From Pandoraea sp. (GTDB lineage: Bacteria; Pseudomonadota; Gammaproteobacteria; Burkholderiales; Burkholderiaceae), in assembly GCF_004297875.1 (NCBI RefSeq), contig NZ_SCSK01000006.1:247488-311487 (forward strand): DNA of 64,000 bases. Direction: 5' to 3'. Both the position numbers and the translations under genes were made by a program. The notes below the pieces were generated by a model. That model was not told the DNA's origin. It made no database searches and worked only from the letters and a program-made list of their open reading frames with translations. Positions within the stretch are counted from its first letter, which is position 1; each line of letters starts with the position of its first letter. Positions 12,101 through 22,447 of the stretch are shown here, piece by piece.

Positions 12101-12116
12101 CCACTATATATAGTGG
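12101..12116. promoter_or_regulatory. NrdR box 1
   Basis: Perfect 16-bp palindrome CCACTATATATAGTGG, close to the established NrdR consensus acaCwAtATaTwGtgt. It lies 31 bp from box 2, about three helical turns, the spacing expected for cooperative NrdR binding. Confidence 0.9.
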
Positions 12117-12131
12117 TGGCATAGCTATTTC

Positions 12132-12147
12132 CCACTAAGTATAGTGG
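12132..12147. promoter_or_regulatory. NrdR box 2, overlapping the nrdA -10
   Basis: CCACTAAGTATAGTGG, an imperfect palindrome of the same class as box 1. It covers the predicted -10 hexamer of nrdA (12138-12143), so NrdR bound here would block RNA polymerase. Confidence 0.88.
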
Positions 12148-12167
12148 ATACCGCCACGGTTCACCAA
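12138..12167 (-). promoter_or_regulatory. Predicted sigma-70 promoter of nrdA-nrdB
   Basis: On the minus strand TTGGTG (12162-12167), an 18-bp spacer and TATACT (12138-12143). The -10 lies inside NrdR box 2, and box 1 would fall just downstream of the start site. Confidence 0.6.
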
Positions 12168-12251
12168 AAGAATTTTTGGAAATTTCTTGCCCGAAAACCG
12201 CACCGCACGGCGCTTTCACGTCCGGGAAAACCCGACTGCCATGCAGAAGGT

Positions 12252-12884
12252 TTACGGTTGGCGAGACACGCCGTGATCGACGTCGCTCGCCGTTACCGCA
12301 TCCGGCATGTCGGACTGGTAGGGAAAATAGCGCCACGGCAATCCGCAGGTTTTCTGCAGCATGCGCCAATTGAAACAGGGGCCCGGGTCGGTCTTGCGAT
12401 GCGGCGCGATATCTGCGTGGCCGGCAATCGCCGTGATGGGATAGCGCGCCATCAACGCGTCGGTCAGCCTGGCAAGCGCGCGATATTGCGCTGCATCGAA
12501 CGGCACATCATCTGCCCCTTCGAGTTCCACGCCAATCGAAAAATCGTTGCAACGCTCGCGTCCGAAAAATTCCGACAGCCCCGCATGCCAGGCACGCGCC
12601 TCGCACGACACGAATTGCACCACCGCTCCATCACGCCGAATCAGGAAATGAGCCGAAACGCGCACGCCACGAATTTGCGCGAAAAACGGATGACTGTCAT
12701 GGTCCAGCGTATTGGAGAAGAAAGCGGCGATCGCCGGACCACCAAACTGCCCAGGCGGCAAGCTAATGTTGTGCACCACCAGCAACTCGATTTCCGTGCC
12801 CGGCGGGCGGGCGTCGAAGTTGGGCGATTCGACACGGGTGGCGCCACCGGCCCAGCCGGCCGGATCGATTTGGAAAGGAATCAA
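12252..12884 (-). CDS. ampD: 1,6-anhydro-N-acetylmuramyl-L-alanine amidase
   Basis: Cytoplasmic zinc amidase of peptidoglycan recycling that removes the peptide from anhydro-muropeptides and so keeps AmpR/beta-lactamase inducers low. 210 residues. The zinc ligands are His38 (VVHNIS), His156 (AGHADIAPHRKTDPG) and Asp166; Glu120 and Lys164 match the catalytic positions of AmpD. No signal peptide is present, which separates it from periplasmic AmiD. The C-terminal 30 or so residues extend past the domain. No ampR, ampE or ampC is visible nearby. Confidence 0.93.
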   Translation of the reverse strand: MIPFQIDPAGWAGGATRVESPNFDARPPGTEIELLVVHNISLPPGQFGGPAIAAFFSNTLDHDSHPFFAQIRGVRVSAHFLIRRDGAVVQFVSCEARAWHAGLSEFFGRERCNDFSIGVELEGADDVPFDAAQYRALARLTDALMARYPITAIAGHADIAPHRKTDPGPCFNWRMLQKTCGLPWRYFPYQSDMPDAVTASDVDHGVSRQP

Positions 12885-12989
12885 AGCAAGTCGTCGAGTC
12901 GATTGAAAAGTTGCGGCGCGCCAAAGCGGGCGCTGCCCTCAAGGAAGATACCGCGCCCGGCCCGGGTGGGCAAGCAGGTAGCGTGGCCA

Positions 12990-13031
12990 ATAAATGGAAG
13001 CCTTCCGCAAACACATGCCGGAAGGCTTCCA
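12990..13031 (-). terminator. Terminator-like hairpin after the DUF1269 gene
   Basis: Perfect 13-bp stem TGGAAGCCTTCCG (12995-13007) with its complement (13019-13031) and an 11-base loop. On the minus strand the stem is followed by TTTATT, so it probably ends the DUF1269 transcript, whose stop is at 13141, and separates it from ampD. Confidence 0.65.
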
Positions 13032-13140
13032 CAGGCTCCACATAAGCCCAGGCGTGGTATCGTTGCCAGCCTCACCAGCGGGCGATCCACCCCGCGTCGC
13101 TCACAGGTGCGACGCATTCAGGTCTTCCAACCTGAACCGT

Positions 13141-13653
13141 TCACGGAAACGCCGGAATAGCGGGTTCGACGCCCTCCATATCGGCTTCCGGATGATGGTC
13201 GCGCAGCATCTCGCTGATCTCCCGCACGCGCCCGCTCGGCACATCCACCATCAATAAAATCATGCCGCGCGCGAGCGCGGGTTGAAACTGCTTGAGCCGC
13301 GAGTTGGGCACGGAACTGCCGATCATGCTCGATACCCAGGCGCCGAACAACGACCCGAGCGGACCGGTGATGATCACGGTCTCCCACTGCGGCCCCGTGC
13401 CGACGATTGGATAGAGCGCCGCGACCGCGCCCACGGCAAGCCCGCATAATCCGCCGATCACAAGGCCGGCTTCGGCGGCGTGAACGATATCCGACGTCTG
13501 CAGCAAATTGGCTTCATGCAGACCGCTCAAATCGGCCCCTTCCCTGGCAACGAAATGAATGTGCCTCTCTTCGACGCGCGCCAGCAGCAAGTCACGCATC
13601 GTCTGCTGCGCGCAGGTGAGGTCAGGAATCAGGAAATATATTCGTTTGCGCAT
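13141..13653 (-). CDS. DUF1269 family membrane protein
   Basis: Protein of 170 residues of unknown function resembling DUF1269. It has a soluble N-terminal part (MRKRIYFLIPDLTCAQQ) and two glycine-rich hydrophobic segments (about 62-84 and 93-113) with GxxxG spacing, like a membrane-inserting glycine zipper. A charged C-terminal tail follows. The frame is open further upstream, but AGGAGG lies eight bases before the ATG at 13653. Its own hairpin terminator follows, so it is probably monocistronic. Confidence 0.8.
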   Translation of the reverse strand: MRKRIYFLIPDLTCAQQTMRDLLLARVEERHIHFVAREGADLSGLHEANLLQTSDIVHAAEAGLVIGGLCGLAVGAVAALYPIVGTGPQWETVIITGPLGSLFGAWVSSMIGSSVPNSRLKQFQPALARGMILLMVDVPSGRVREISEMLRDHHPEADMEGVEPAIPAFP

Positions 13654-13795
13654 GGCGCTTCCTCCTACCCCCGGTCGCCCAAAGCTATTTTTATTTTCCG
13701 TTATTTGAGTTTTAGACCATCCCGGACTCGAGTGCAAGCGCCGCAGGCCGGTCAGCTGGCCCTAGCATAAACCACGCCAAAACTGCGGCGCCACT

Positions 13796-14056
13796 TCAAA
13801 CGCGGCGCTTCTGGAAGGCGTTGCGATGCGCATCACAACAGAAATATAACGGCGTGCCGGCATTTCCCGACGGCGTGATCGAGCGTGCCTCGCTGGCAGG
13901 CAAATAGACGCCGCATTCATCGCATCGCACCATTTTCTCCGCCGGCGGCAAAGGGGTGCGCTGTTGCGGGCGATTCGTTTCCGGACGGCTTTCGTTGCGG
14001 CGCAAATACCAAGAGCCCAGAATCAGTATCAGCAATACGATCAATATCGTGCGCAT
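13796..14056 (-). CDS. PP0621-type small membrane-anchored zinc-ribbon protein
   Basis: Protein of 86 residues with unknown function. One N-terminal membrane helix (MRTILIVLLILILGSWYL) is followed by a short Pro-rich linker and a cysteine-rich domain with CDEC, then FCCDAHRNAF, a likely zinc-binding fold. It resembles small proteins annotated as PP0621 family. The ATG at 14056 has GGGAGG nine bases upstream and starts five bases after the stop of the YpjD-like gene, so the two are coupled. A TTG at 14065 is a weaker alternative. Confidence 0.75.
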   Translation of the reverse strand: MRTILIVLLILILGSWYLRRNESRPETNRPQQRTPLPPAEKMVRCDECGVYLPASEARSITPSGNAGTPLYFCCDAHRNAFQKRRV

Positions 14057-14061
14057 TGTCT

Positions 14062-14940
14062 TCAACCTCCCGCAGCCCGATTCAGCAGGACTTCGAGCAC
14101 AAAGCGAGTTCCGATATAAGCCAACAGCAGCGACACAAATGAGACCAGCACCCAGCGCAGTGCGGTTTTACCGCGCCATCCATACCAGCGCCGCCCGGCC
14201 AATACCGCGCCGAACATCAGCCAGGAGATCACCGCAAATACGTTCTTGTGATCGAACTTGGCTGGCTCCCCGAAGAGTTCCTCAGAGAATATTGCTCCCG
14301 AGACCAAAGTCAACGTCAGCAACACGAACCCGGCAGTGATCATGCGAAACAGCAGCTTTTCCATCGTCAGCAACGGTGGCAGCGTGTCGAACCAATGCGA
14401 CAGCCAACTCGACGGCGGCTCGCTGCCTTGCACCGGATGCAGATGACGCTCGGCGGAGATCATCAGCAAAGCGTGCAGAGCTGCCAGCGCGAACAACCCG
14501 TAGGCCATGTTTGCAATCACGAAGTGCAACTTAAACATCGGATTGGCCGCGAATGGCAAAATCCGGTTGTCGTGGAAAACCAACGGCATCACACTCGCCA
14601 GGCAAGCTGCCGGCGTCACCATGAGACGCACGCTGTCGATGCGGAAGAAGTAGCTCTCGATCCAGTAAATGCCGGCGGATAACCAGAGCATTGCCGATAG
14701 CGCATAGGCAAAACCAAAATGCATGCTGTCCGCACGGAAAATCGTTTGATGCAGCAGCACGCCGTGAGTCACCAGCGCGGCCAGCAACGCGGCGCGGATC
14801 ACGCCGTCAGCGCTGGAGCGCGCGCCGCGCGTGAGGGTTCCGCCGCCGGTCGACGCCGCCTCGCGGCAATAACGGTGCCACGAGACGAGCGCAAGGCCGC
14901 CATACAGAACCACCGTCAACGCATACAGTAAAATAGTCAT
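14062..14940 (-). CDS. YpjD/CcsA-like inner-membrane protein
   Basis: Integral membrane protein of 292 residues with about eight hydrophobic helices, resembling the cytochrome c assembly (CcsA/CcmC) superfamily. I do not see the tryptophan-rich WWD haem-handling motif of true CcsA, and the C-terminal part (FDHKNVFAVISWLMFG) matches the YpjD branch found next to ffh in many proteobacteria. YpjD-type proteins (CorB partner, CcsA-like) have no settled function. It is transcribed divergently from ffh, with only about 54 bases between starts, and is followed by the small zinc-ribbon gene. Confidence 0.85.
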   Translation of the reverse strand: MTILLYALTVVLYGGLALVSWHRYCREAASTGGGTLTRGARSSADGVIRAALLAALVTHGVLLHQTIFRADSMHFGFAYALSAMLWLSAGIYWIESYFFRIDSVRLMVTPAACLASVMPLVFHDNRILPFAANPMFKLHFVIANMAYGLFALAALHALLMISAERHLHPVQGSEPPSSWLSHWFDTLPPLLTMEKLLFRMITAGFVLLTLTLVSGAIFSEELFGEPAKFDHKNVFAVISWLMFGAVLAGRRWYGWRGKTALRWVLVSFVSLLLAYIGTRFVLEVLLNRAAGG

Positions 14941-14994
14941 ATTCGGAGTTTACACTAGGCCTTCGTGGCCGCGCCCGGGACACAGGAACTTTTC

Positions 14995-16359
14995 ATGCTC
15001 GACAATCTTACCCAACGGATGGCGCGCGTCGTCAAGACGTTGCGCGGCGAGGCCCGCCTGACTGAAGCCAATACCCAGGAAATGCTGCGCGAAGTACGAC
15101 TGGCATTGCTTGAGGCGGACGTCGCACTGCCCGTGGTCCGCGAATTTATCGCAAAGGTCAAGGAAAAGGCGCTTGGCGAGGAGGTCCTGGCCAGCCTCTC
15201 GCCAGGACAGGCGCTGGTTGGCGTGGTGCAGCGCGAGCTCACCGCCATCATGGGCGGAGATTACGAAGGCAAGGCCGCCGAGCTCAATTTCGCGACGCAG
15301 CCGCCGGCGATCATCCTGATGGCCGGTCTGCAAGGCGCAGGCAAGACCACCACCGTCGGCAAGCTGGCCAGGCTGCTGCGCGAGCAGAAAAAGAAGGTGC
15401 TCACCGTTTCGTGCGACGTCTACCGCCCGGCCGCGATCGCCCAGCTCAAGACGGTCACCGAACAGGTCGGCGCCGATTTCTTCCCATCCGAGCCCGATCA
15501 AAAACCGGTCGACATCGCGCTGGCCGCCGTCGATTGGGCCAAGAAGCATTTCCACGACGTCGTGCTGGTCGACACCGCCGGCCGTCTTGGCATCGACGAG
15601 GCGATGATGCAGGAGATCAGCGCACTGCATGCCGCCCTCAAGCCGATTGAGACGCTCTTCGTGGTCGATGCGATGCTCGGCCAGGATGCGGTGAATACCG
15701 CACGCGCCTTTAACGAAGCGCTGCCGCTGACGGGGGTGGTGCTGACCAAGCTCGACGGTGACGCCCGGGGCGGCGCGGCGTTGTCGGTGCGCCACGTCAC
15801 CGGCAAGCCGGTCAAATTCGTCGGCGTTGGCGAGAAGCTCGACGGTCTCGAGGTGTTTTATCCGGCGCGCATGGCCAGCCGCATTCTCGGCATGGGAGAC
15901 ATTCTCGCGCTGGTCGAGGACGCGCAAAAGGGTGTCGACGTTCAAGTCGCCAAGAAGCTGGCTGAGAAAGTCAAAAAAGGCGGCGACTTCGATCTGAACG
16001 ATTTCAAATCCCAGATCGCCCAAATGAAGAAAATGGGCGGCCTGTCCAATCTGATGGATAAGCTGCCGGCACAATATCAGGCGGCGGCGAGCCAAGCCAA
16101 TATGGATCAGGCCGAGAAACAGGTGCGTCGCATGGAGGGCATCATCAACGCCATGACGCCCGCGGAGCGCGCCAAGCCGGAAATCATCAAGGCCAGTCGC
16201 AAACGGCGTATTGCGGCGGGCGCCGGCGTCCAGGTTCAGGACGTCAACCGCATGCTCGGGCAATACGAGCAGATGCGCGGCATGATGAAAAAACTCAAGG
16301 GTGGCGGTATGATGAAAATGATGCGGGGCATGAAAGGCATGCTGCCCGGCATGCGCTAG
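14995..16359 (+). CDS. ffh: Signal recognition particle protein Ffh
   Basis: GTPase that binds signal sequences at the ribosome with 4.5S RNA and hands nascent chains to FtsY for membrane insertion. 454 residues. The N domain (1-90) is followed by the G domain with P-loop GLQGAGKTTT near 108-117, DTAGRL near 192 and TKLDGDARGG near 251. The methionine-rich M domain covers about residues 330-454 and ends MMKMMRGMKGMLPGMR. The frame opens at a GTG at 14965, but the ATG at 14995 (MLDNLTQRMARV) has AGGA seven bases before it and is the usual Ffh start. Confidence 0.97.
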   Translation: MLDNLTQRMARVVKTLRGEARLTEANTQEMLREVRLALLEADVALPVVREFIAKVKEKALGEEVLASLSPGQALVGVVQRELTAIMGGDYEGKAAELNFATQPPAIILMAGLQGAGKTTTVGKLARLLREQKKKVLTVSCDVYRPAAIAQLKTVTEQVGADFFPSEPDQKPVDIALAAVDWAKKHFHDVVLVDTAGRLGIDEAMMQEISALHAALKPIETLFVVDAMLGQDAVNTARAFNEALPLTGVVLTKLDGDARGGAALSVRHVTGKPVKFVGVGEKLDGLEVFYPARMASRILGMGDILALVEDAQKGVDVQVAKKLAEKVKKGGDFDLNDFKSQIAQMKKMGGLSNLMDKLPAQYQAAASQANMDQAEKQVRRMEGIINAMTPAERAKPEIIKASRKRRIAAGAGVQVQDVNRMLGQYEQMRGMMKKLKGGGMMKMMRGMKGMLPGMR

Positions 16360-16390
16360 AACGTCCTCCCACAACTCACGCCCGCGCCCA

Positions 16391-16930
16391 ATGAACCGAG
16401 ACGAAGCCCAGGACATTTTTCGCAACTCTGAAGAAATCGTCACCGCCGGGGAGGTCCTGACCTCGGTCGAGCGCATGGCAAACGCCATCAAAAGCGCCAT
16501 CGGCGAAGAGTTTCCGCTGGTACTGTCGGTTATGGGCGGCGCCGTGGTATTCACCGGCATGCTCTTGCCGAGACTCGATTTTCCGCTCGAGTTCGACTAC
16601 ATTCATTTGAGCCGCTACAACAACACCACCACGGGCGGAGCGATGCAGTGGCGCGTGGCGCCACGCGACTCGGTGCGCGGCCGCGCCGTGCTGGTGCTGG
16701 ACGATATCCTGGACGAAGGCGCCACTATGGCGGCTATTCGCGAGCGCATCCTGGACATGGGTGCCACGGCGTTCTACTGCGCGGTGCTCTGCGAGAAAGT
16801 GCTGAACAAGCCGAAGCCGATTCACCCCGATTTCTGCGGGTTCACCGTGCCGGACCGCTACGTATTCGGTTGCGGGATGGATGCGAAAGGCTATTGGCGC
16901 AACTTGCCAACGATTCGCGCCCTGAGCTGA
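16391..16930 (+). CDS. hpt: Hypoxanthine-guanine phosphoribosyltransferase
   Basis: Purine-salvage enzyme that joins PRPP to hypoxanthine or guanine. 179 residues. The PRPP-binding signature VLVLDDILDEGATM lies near residues 99-112; upstream, LSVMGGAVVFTGML and YIHLSRYNNTT match the pyrophosphate and flexible loops of the type I PRTase fold. Base preference cannot be read from the sequence with certainty. It follows ffh by 31 bases on the same strand and ends opposite proS. Confidence 0.9.
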   Translation: MNRDEAQDIFRNSEEIVTAGEVLTSVERMANAIKSAIGEEFPLVLSVMGGAVVFTGMLLPRLDFPLEFDYIHLSRYNNTTTGGAMQWRVAPRDSVRGRAVLVLDDILDEGATMAAIRERILDMGATAFYCAVLCEKVLNKPKPIHPDFCGFTVPDRYVFGCGMDAKGYWRNLPTIRALS

Positions 16931-16939
16931 CCGGTGCCC

Positions 16940-16971
16940 ACCCGCTGACGCACACGATGGCGTCAGCGGGT
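16940..16971. terminator. Convergent hairpin between hpt and proS
   Basis: Perfect 12-bp stem ACCCGCTGACGC and complement with an 8-base loop, located between two convergent genes. No clear T run exists on either strand, so it may be a weak bidirectional terminator or a 3'-end stabiliser. Confidence 0.5.
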
Positions 16972-16989
16972 CAGGCGCCGATGACGGCG

Positions 16990-18723
16990 TCACACGGCCT
17001 TGGCCGCGCGGATCTTGCCGGTCACTACCGACACCACCTGCTCGATGGTCAACAATTCCGCCTGCGTATCGCGCCGGCCCTGGTATTCGATCTTGCCCTC
17101 TTTCAGGCCGCGCTCGCCGATCACCAGCCGATACGGTACCCCAATCAGCTCCCAGTCGGCGAACATGACGCCCGGGCGCTCGCCGCGGTCATCGAGGATC
17201 ACGTCGATATCTTCGGCCAGCAGCGCCTCGTAAAGACGATCAGTCTGCGCGCGCACGGCCTCGCTACGGTCATATCCCATCGGGCACAACACCACTTCGA
17301 ACGGTGCGATCGACTCCGGCCAGATAATGCCCCGGTCATCGAAATTCTGCTCGATCGCCGCGCCCAGAATACGCGTGACCCCGATACCGTAGCACCCCAT
17401 CACGATCGGTTGAGGCTTGCCGTTTTCGCCGAGAAACGTCGCGTTCATCGCGTCGGAGTATTTGGTGCCGAGCTGGAATACGTGGCCAACCTCGATACCG
17501 CGGCACATGCTCAACACGCCCCGACCGTCGGGCGACGGATCGCCCGGCACGACGTTGCGCAGATCGGCCACTTCTGGCTCGGGCAGATCGCGGCCCCAAT
17601 TCACGCCGGTATAGTGGAAATCGACCTCGTTGGCACCGCAGACGAAGTCGCTCATATTCGCTACCGTGCGGTCGACCAGGAGCTTGACCGGCTTCCTGGT
17701 CTGGATCGGCCCCAGATAACCCGGAGGCGTGCCGAACCACTCGACGATCTCGGCTTCCGTGGCAAAACGGAATCCGGCCAGACCCGGTACTTTGCTGGCC
17801 TTGACTTCATTGAGCGCATGATCGCCGCGCAGCAGCAGCAGCCAAATATCCTTGCCATCGTCGCGGTCGACCGCGAGCACGATCGACTTGACGGTGCGTT
17901 GCAGCGGAATATTCAACAGTTCGGCCACCGCCTCGCACTTGGCCTTGCCCGGCGTGGGCGTCTTGCACAGCGCCTCGGCGGGAGCCGCGCGATTGGCCAG
18001 CAGCGGCAGCGCCTCGGCCTGCTCGACGTTGGCGGCGTAGCTGGAGTCGGCGCAATAGGCAATGTCGTCCTCGCCGGTTTCCGCGATCACATGGAATTCA
18101 TGCGAGCCCGATCCGCCGATCGACCCGTTATCGGCGGCCACAGCGCGGAAATGCAGGCCCAGGCGGGTAAAAATCCGCACGTAGGCGTCATACATTTTTT
18201 GGTAGGAAACCTGCAGGCCGGCGGCATCCTTATCGAACGAATAGGCGTCTTTCATGATGAACTCGCGCCCGCGCATCACCCCGAAACGCGGCCGGATTTC
18301 GTCGCGGAATTTCGTTTGAATCTGATAGAAATTGACCGGCAGTTGCCGATAGCTCTTGATTTCGCGGCGTGCAATATCAGTCACGACTTCCTCGTGTGTC
18401 GGCCCGACGACGAAATCACGATCATTCCGGTCTTTGAGACGTAGCAGCTCGGGCCCGTATTGTTCCCAGCGGCCTGATTCCTGCCATAGTTCGCCGGGCT
18501 GCACCGCCGGCATCAGAAGTTCGATTGCTCCAGCCCGGTTCATCTCCTCGCGCACAATCGCCTCCACCTTTCGGATCGAGCGCAGGCCCACCGGCATATA
18601 GCTGTAAATGCCACCGGCCGCGCGCCGGATCATGCCGGATCTGACCATCAGCTGATGGCTGACGATTTCCGCATCAGCGGGAGCTTCTTTGAGCGTGGCG
18701 ATAAAGAATCGAGAGGCTTTCAT
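16990..18723 (-). CDS. proS: Proline--tRNA ligase
   Basis: Charges tRNA-Pro. 577 residues, bacterial-type ProRS. The class II core shows motif 2 ([17 protein letters not shown]) near 138-155 and motif 3 ([14 protein letters not shown]) near 448-461. Between them, about residues 220-390, is the YbaK-like editing insertion (INS) that clears Ala-tRNA-Pro. The C-terminal anticodon-binding domain follows ([13 protein letters not shown] onwards). The ATG at 18723 gives [19 protein letters not shown], the typical start. Divergent from rppH; a tRNA-Pro gene is 5.5 kb away. Confidence 0.97.
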   Translation of the reverse strand: MKASRFFIATLKEAPADAEIVSHQLMVRSGMIRRAAGGIYSYMPVGLRSIRKVEAIVREEMNRAGAIELLMPAVQPGELWQESGRWEQYGPELLRLKDRNDRDFVVGPTHEEVVTDIARREIKSYRQLPVNFYQIQTKFRDEIRPRFGVMRGREFIMKDAYSFDKDAAGLQVSYQKMYDAYVRIFTRLGLHFRAVAADNGSIGGSGSHEFHVIAETGEDDIAYCADSSYAANVEQAEALPLLANRAAPAEALCKTPTPGKAKCEAVAELLNIPLQRTVKSIVLAVDRDDGKDIWLLLLRGDHALNEVKASKVPGLAGFRFATEAEIVEWFGTPPGYLGPIQTRKPVKLLVDRTVANMSDFVCGANEVDFHYTGVNWGRDLPEPEVADLRNVVPGDPSPDGRGVLSMCRGIEVGHVFQLGTKYSDAMNATFLGENGKPQPIVMGCYGIGVTRILGAAIEQNFDDRGIIWPESIAPFEVVLCPMGYDRSEAVRAQTDRLYEALLAEDIDVILDDRGERPGVMFADWELIGVPYRLVIGERGLKEGKIEYQGRRDTQAELLTIEQVVSVVTGKIRAAKAV

Positions 18724-18790
18724 GCAAGGTTTCCAGGACGAAAATAAGCGGCAAGGGCCGAGACTAGCGCCGCCACCGCTATTATCTGTT

Positions 18791-18796
18791 TATAAT
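18791..18796 (+). promoter_or_regulatory. Perfect -10 hexamer upstream of rppH
   Basis: TATAAT located 33 bases before the rppH ATG. I see no good -35 at 16-18 bp, so recognition may depend on other contacts. Confidence 0.5.
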
Positions 18797-18829
18797 CGAA
18801 GCAATTTTAAAGGATTAAAAGGTGGTTGT

Positions 18830-19372
18830 ATGCTGGACCGTGAAGGCTTTCGGCCTAACGTCGGCATCATCCTCTTGAACGCACACAATGAGGTATTCTG
18901 GGGCAAGCGGCTGGGCGAGCATTCCTGGCAGTTCCCGCAAGGCGGCATCAAGTATGGCGAAACGCCAGAACAAGCCATGTACCGAGAACTGCACGAGGAA
19001 ACCGGCCTGAAACCAGAGCACGTCAAGATCATCGGTCGTACTCGCGACTGGTTGCGTTACGAGGTGCCCGACAAATTTATCAAGCGTGAAGTGCGCGGCC
19101 ATTATCGCGGACAAAAGCAGATCTGGTTTTTGCTCCGCATGGTCGGGCGAGACTGCGATATCTGTCTGCGCGCAACCGCTCATCCGGAATTCGATGCCTG
19201 GCGATGGAACGAATATTGGGTGCCGCTGGACGCCGTGATCGAATTCAAGCGCGAAGTCTACCAGATGGCGCTCAATGAGCTGTCACGCTATCTGCGCCGC
19301 AATCCGACCCATCATCAGTACGACCGACACCGGCCGCCCCGCGTGCAAGGTAAAACCACTCACGAGGGCTGA
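18830..19372 (+). CDS. rppH: RNA pyrophosphohydrolase
   Basis: Nudix hydrolase that removes pyrophosphate from 5'-triphosphorylated mRNA and triggers RNase E decay. About 180 residues, close to the E. coli length. The N terminus [17 protein letters not shown] is characteristic of RppH, and the Nudix box ([22 protein letters not shown]) occupies residues 38-59. The downstream RxxVP(D)KFIKREVRG and [10 protein letters not shown] segments also match RppH rather than other Nudix enzymes. The frame is open upstream to 18689, but the conserved start and AGGTGG support 18830. Confidence 0.94.
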   Translation: MLDREGFRPNVGIILLNAHNEVFWGKRLGEHSWQFPQGGIKYGETPEQAMYRELHEETGLKPEHVKIIGRTRDWLRYEVPDKFIKREVRGHYRGQKQIWFLLRMVGRDCDICLRATAHPEFDAWRWNEYWVPLDAVIEFKREVYQMALNELSRYLRRNPTHHQYDRHRPPRVQGKTTHEG

Positions 19373-19390
19373 CGCCATCAGGCGCCAGCC
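19367..19390 (+). terminator. Possible weak terminator at the end of rppH
   Basis: GGCTG-x-CGCC and GGCG-x-CAGCC can pair around a 4-base loop with one mismatch, overlapping the rppH stop and followed by only three T residues. Probably weak. Confidence 0.3.
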
Positions 19391-19417
19391 CATTTCTCGA
19401 TCCCGCACTGTCGATTC

Positions 19418-20005
19418 ATGAAAATTCGCTCCGCTCGCCTCATCCCAACCGTGCGTCCTGTCCCGGCACTGCTTTGGCTCGGCACTGCCTTGGTCATCTC
19501 CTCCGCCGCGCTGGCGCAACCGAGCCCCGGTCCGGGCCCTGGCTACGACGAGTACATGGCCAAGAAGGCAATTGCCGACAAATGGCAGGAAGGGCCCTAC
19601 ACCTTGCCCGCAGCGCCGAAGGACAGCGACCTCATTATCTACACGGTGCCCAACGGGTCGCGCGATCTGAATTATGCGATCGACGCCAAATCAGTGTCGG
19701 TCGGCAAGGACGGCGTGGTGCGCTTTACCTCAGTCATCCGCAGCACGCAGGGTGCGCGCAACGTTACTTTCGAGGGCATCCACTGCAATACCTTCGAGTA
19801 TCGGATCTACGCGGTTGGCCAATCCAATGGCACATGGTCAAACGCACGGGGCAGCCACTGGCAGGTGATCAATGGTTACGGCCCCACGGCCTACCAGAGC
19901 GCGCTTTACAACGACTATTTTTGCGACAACAAGATGGTGACCGGATCGGCTGCGGATATCGTGCAGAACATGCGCTATCCGGACAGAATCAAAAAGCCGG
20001 AATAA
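19418..20005 (+). CDS. CNP1-like exported protein
   Basis: Protein of 195 residues with an N-terminal signal peptide (basic start, then ALLWLGTALVISSAALA, cleavage expected near residue 34), so periplasmic. The mature part, with KDSDLIIYTVPNGSRDLNYAIDA and FTSVIRSTQGARNVTFEGIHC, matches the CNP1-like family (PF08750), common in Neisseria and Burkholderiales, which has no established function. Two or three cysteines (GIHC, YFC) might form a disulphide. It is 45 bases after rppH and convergent with proB. Confidence 0.8.
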   Translation: MKIRSARLIPTVRPVPALLWLGTALVISSAALAQPSPGPGPGYDEYMAKKAIADKWQEGPYTLPAAPKDSDLIIYTVPNGSRDLNYAIDAKSVSVGKDGVVRFTSVIRSTQGARNVTFEGIHCNTFEYRIYAVGQSNGTWSNARGSHWQVINGYGPTAYQSALYNDYFCDNKMVTGSAADIVQNMRYPDRIKKPE

Positions 20006-20051
20006 TCACGCGCTGCGCCGCTGGCGCCCGACAGGCCGTCGGCGGTACGTG

Positions 20052-21185
20052 CTACAGCAGCACCAGATTGTCCCGATGGATCAGTTCCGCCGCGTGAACG
20101 AATCCCAGGATCGACTCGATCTCGCTGCTCGCGCGTCGGCGAATCAGACGCGCTTCCGAGCTGCTGTAATTGCTCAAGCCTCGGGCAATTTCGTGGCCGG
20201 CCTCATCGACGCAGGCGATCACCTCGCCGCGCGCGAAGTTGCCCTCGACGCTGACCACGCCGATCGGCAGCAGGCTTTTTCCTTCCTCACTCAATTTCTT
20301 GCTGGCGCCGGAGTCGATCACGACGCGCCCGCGCACTTGCAGGTGGTCGGCCAGCCATTGCTTGCGAGCCGTCAACCGGGCCGTCTTGGCCAGTAACTGC
20401 GTGCCCACCGCCTCGCCTGCAGCCAGGCGCGCCAGGACATTCGGTTCGCGGCCGGAGGCGATCACCGTGTGCGCACCGCTTTTCGCACTGCGCTTGGCCG
20501 CCAGAATTTTGGTCAGCATGCCGCCGCGCCCGATACTCGTGCCGGCACCGCCAGCCATTGCTTCAAGCGCCTCGTCGCCCGCCACGGCCTCCTTGACCAG
20601 CTCCGCGGCCGGATTTTTTCGAGGATCGGCGGTGTACAGGCCAGCCTGATCAGTCAGGATAATCAAGGCATCGCCCTCGATGAGATTTGCCACCAGTGCG
20701 CCGAGCGTATCGTTGTCACCGAACTTGATTTCGTCGGTCACCACGGTGTCATTTTCGTTGATGATCGGCACGACCCCCAGACCGAGCAGCGTCAACAACG
20801 TCGAGCGGGCATTCAGGTAGCGCTCCCGGTCGGCCAAATCGCCGTGGGTCAGCAAAATCTGTGCGGTTCGAATGCCATGCTCGGCGAACCGCGTCTCATA
20901 AACCTGCGCCAACCCCATTTGTCCCACTGCGGCCGCTGCCTGCAGCTCGGGCAGTTCGCGCGGCCTGCGAGTCCAACCGAGGCGCTGCATCCCCTCGGCG
21001 ATCGCACCGGAGCTCACCAGAACCACCTCCTTGCCCGGCCTGCCGTCGCCACCTTTGCGCAGTGCCGCGATCTGCTCCGCCCAGCGCGCGATGGCAACGT
21101 CATCGAGCCCCCGCCCGTCATTGGTCACCAGGCTCGAACCAACTTTCACCACGAGCCGTTTGGCATCAGCGATGACAGAACGCAT
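20052..21185 (-). CDS. proB: Glutamate 5-kinase
   Basis: First enzyme of proline synthesis; phosphorylates glutamate. 377 residues. The amino-acid kinase domain begins [17 protein letters not shown], with [16 protein letters not shown] near residue 55 and [19 protein letters not shown] near 145-163. A C-terminal PUA domain follows from about 280 to 365. The arrangement rplU-rpmA-obgE-proB on one strand is standard in betaproteobacteria; the gap to obgE is 23 bases, so it probably depends on that operon. Feedback inhibition by proline is a family property. Confidence 0.97.
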   Translation of the reverse strand: MRSVIADAKRLVVKVGSSLVTNDGRGLDDVAIARWAEQIAALRKGGDGRPGKEVVLVSSGAIAEGMQRLGWTRRPRELPELQAAAAVGQMGLAQVYETRFAEHGIRTAQILLTHGDLADRERYLNARSTLLTLLGLGVVPIINENDTVVTDEIKFGDNDTLGALVANLIEGDALIILTDQAGLYTADPRKNPAAELVKEAVAGDEALEAMAGGAGTSIGRGGMLTKILAAKRSAKSGAHTVIASGREPNVLARLAAGEAVGTQLLAKTARLTARKQWLADHLQVRGRVVIDSGASKKLSEEGKSLLPIGVVSVEGNFARGEVIACVDEAGHEIARGLSNYSSSEARLIRRRASSEIESILGFVHAAELIHRDNLVLL

Positions 21186-21208
21186 GGTCTTACTCTCTTC
21201 GATAGGAG

Positions 21209-22318
<1,110 letters not shown>

Positions 22319-22397
22319 CTAAAACCTGTTTCAAAATTTTCTTTCCCACTGTGCCAGCGCACGACCGCACCGCGCCACCGAAACCGACCAGCCAAAC

Positions 22398-22428
22398 AAA
22401 AAAGGCCCCGCAGCGATGCGGAGCCTTT
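22398..22428 (-). terminator. Terminator-like hairpin between rpmA and obgE
   Basis: AAAGGC-x-CCGCA / TGCGG-x-GCCTTT with a GCGA tetraloop and one mismatch (22401-22428). On the minus strand it is followed by a run of six T residues. It ends the rplU-rpmA message 20 bases after the rpmA stop. Confidence 0.8.
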
Positions 22429-22447
22429 TGGTCGGCAAAAGGCGGGG

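Larger units (their letters stand above)
11890..12251. other. 362-bp nrdA leader and promoter region
   Basis: Contains the nrdA untranslated leader (about 240 nt if the promoter at 12138-12167 is used), the leader hairpin, both NrdR boxes and the promoter. No protein-coding gene is supported. The end of ampD lies just to the right, transcribed in the same direction. Confidence 0.7.

Noticed and set aside
16648..18444. Long plus-strand open frame overlapping hpt and antisense to proS
   Set aside because: It crosses from the end of hpt into the complement of proS; no ribosome-binding site or family match.
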